Source of the DNA: DASZZV01 sp035544835
Lineage (GTDB): Bacteria > Acidobacteriota > Thermoanaerobaculia > Gp7-AA8
Assembly (NCBI GenBank): GCA_035544835.1
Contig: DASZZV010000140.1
Location: 1 to 16,005 of the forward strand
Reading direction: 5' to 3'
DNA length: 16,005 bases
In this document: in pieces, positions 15,049 through 16,005 of the stretch
Layout: every line of letters starts with the position of its first letter
How positions within the stretch are numbered: position 1 is the first letter of the stretch
The notes under the pieces: generated by a model
Database searches by the model: none
What the model saw: the letters and a program-made list of their open reading frames with translations, nothing else
What the model was told of the DNA's origin: nothing
Position numbers and translations under genes: made by a program

Positions 15049-15278
15049 TTCTCGGGCCACGACCCCTCGTTCTCCCACCCTGCGAACCCCTCGCCGAGAC
15101 CTTCCTTGTTCGCTTAGGCCCGGCGGTAGGCGTCCGTGACACGACGAGAACGTCGCCGACGCAGGTACTCGTCCGCCGCGCGACGAAGCACCTCGGATCG
15201 CCCAAGCCGTCGCACCTCTTCGTCGGCATCCAGCCGCCGAAGGAGCGGTTCGTCAATGAGGATCTGTATAGGTTTCAT
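15045..15278 (-). pseudogene. Ribbon-helix-helix MazE-like antitoxin with an in-frame stop
   Basis: From the ATG at 15278 the frame gives MKPIQILIDEPLLRRLDADE and then RLGRSEVLRRAADEYLRRRR, a ribbon-helix-helix DNA-binding domain of the kind paired with MazF. Codon 55 is TAA (15116-15114). The same frame then continues for 22 codons with the typical antitoxin tail EGLGEGFAGWENEGSWPEK and stops at 15047-15045, overlapping the toxin GTG. The tail in this position is the part that normally blocks MazF. The stop replaces what would be a Tyr codon in relatives (AYRRAY), so a single-base change explains it. The 54-residue product could still bind DNA but should not neutralise the toxin. No clear ribosome binding site is present; a -10-like CATAAT lies about 12 bases upstream of the ATG. 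Confidence 0.8.
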
Positions 15279-15576
15279 GTGTGAATTCTATTATGACCTG
15301 ACCCATGGGACGCCTCTCGGAATTGGTTTCAGCGCAACGCTTCATGGCTCCATGCGGTAACGCCGGAATCACCAGCTTTCAGAAATCTGCGAGAGGCCAA
15401 TCCTGAGCGCCAGCACGGCGGCGCCCCCGACCGCTGCCAGCATCGCCGCCTCGCCCAGAAAAAATCATCGATACCTGTTCCCGCCGGGCGCCAAGAGCGC
15501 CCGATCATTTTTCGAGAGCGGCCACGAGATTGGGTGCAAAGCACAAACCTTTCTCACGCTGCGTTACGATCTCGTT
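15279..15576. other. Non-coding gap with a possible membrane-protein remnant
   Basis: No complete gene is seen. On the minus strand, 15461-15369 reads as 31 codons of hydrophobic sequence (GGAAVLALRIGLSQISESW at the end) preceded by a stop. It looks like the last helix of a lost membrane protein, but it is too short to assign. A -10-like CATAAT for the antitoxin gene lies at 15290-15295 on the minus strand. Confidence 0.3.
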
Positions 15577-16005
15577 ATGGATTCTCTTCCCACCCCCGAG
15601 GAGCGCAAGTGGCTAGGCCGTTATTTGCGTAAGCTCATCGAACGGAGGGGAATCGATGCGTTCGTGGCGGCGCCAATCCTCGAGCCGACATCGAAGACGT
15701 TTCCGGATCGGTGGAGCGGACAGCTTGCGGATGTGCATCGACTCACGCAAAGACTCATGGACGCCGCCGGACTGGCGCAGCTGGAGATTCTACTGACGGG
15801 TGTCGATGCCGGAACACAGTCTCGTGAGTTGTGGGACGCGGGAACGGCGGGGTGGTTTGCCGGCATCGTCGACGGGCGCTGCAATTTCGGCGTCCATCCC
15901 TCGCAGCTGCGCGATCCGGAACAGGCCATCGGTGTTATGGCGCATGAGGTTGCTCATGCCTACCGCACGCATTATCATCTTCGCGCCGACGATCGCGGCC
16001 GCGAG
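15577..16005 (+). CDS. Putative HExxH zinc metalloprotease, 3' end outside the window
   Basis: The frame is open from the ATG at 15577 to the window edge, 143 codons, so only the N-terminal part is visible. A zinc-binding HEVAH motif is at residues 123-127, within VMAHEVAHAYRTHYHL, as in gluzincin-like peptidases where the two histidines bind zinc and Glu is the base. Just before it lies FGVHPSQLRDPEQAIGV. There is no signal peptide, so the protein would be cytoplasmic. Upstream in-frame sequence to the stop at 15358 offers no other good start. No ribosome binding site is visible; a TACGAT six bases before the ATG raises the possibility of a leaderless mRNA. A specific family cannot be assigned without the C-terminus. 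Confidence 0.75.
   Translation, partial: MDSLPTPEERKWLGRYLRKLIERRGIDAFVAAPILEPTSKTFPDRWSGQLADVHRLTQRLMDAAGLAQLEILLTGVDAGTQSRELWDAGTAGWFAGIVDGRCNFGVHPSQLRDPEQAIGVMAHEVAHAYRTHYHLRADDRGRE

Noticed and set aside
14537..15256. 239-residue minus-strand frame over mazF and its antitoxin
   Set aside because: It is a shifted frame of two recognised genes, rich in Arg/Gly/Ser and without motifs.

Overview
The window is high-GC bacterial DNA (about 60% by eye), densely coded and apparently chromosomal. Secreted proteins with signal peptides, a Spy/CpxP-like periplasmic protein, an IPTL-CTERM-like tail and very large hybrid sensor kinases point to a Gram-negative soil or sediment lineage. Acidobacteriota or a similar phylum would fit, but nothing here fixes the taxon. 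There are no rRNA, tRNA, CRISPR, phage or transposase genes.

Layout. 1-258: non-coding, with a degenerate 55-bp tandem repeat. 259-1558 (+): three overlapping genes for an ECF sigma factor, a short membrane protein in the anti-sigma position, and an exported Spy/CpxP-like protein; together they resemble an envelope-stress or metal-sensing switch. 1639-6377 (-): a CheB-CheR-PAS-GAF-histidine kinase of 1303 residues, then a small four-cysteine protein with a TTG start, then a four-helix membrane protein with a dyad operator candidate in front. 6644-7247 (+): a VapBC toxin-antitoxin pair. 7305-10470 (-): two further histidine kinases, one with an RsbR-like N-terminus and one PAS-kinase-receiver hybrid. 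10699-12198 (-): an ice-binding-like (DUF3494) secreted protein with two Ig-like repeats and an IPTL-type C-terminal signal, bounded by a recognisable promoter and a strong intrinsic terminator.

12383-13446 (+): a stand-alone CheB-like gene broken by a one-base frameshift; its C-terminal zinc ribbon has also lost a cysteine. 13509-14461 (-): a Phd/YefM-type antitoxin translationally coupled to a zeta-type toxin kinase. 14731-15278 (-): a ribbon-helix-helix antitoxin and MazF toxin pair in which the antitoxin carries an in-frame TAA at codon 55. The rest of its reading frame is intact and ends in a GTGA overlap with the toxin. 15577-16005 (+): the start of a gene with an HExxH metalloprotease motif that runs off the window.

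The common theme is sensing and stress: one ECF sigma switch, three histidine kinases, two CheB domains and three type II toxin-antitoxin modules within 16 kb. The most notable points are the nonsense-interrupted antitoxin beside an apparently intact MazF, the Phd-zeta pairing, the decaying CheB, and the sigma/anti-sigma/Spy-like operon. I see no clearly new multi-gene defence system.
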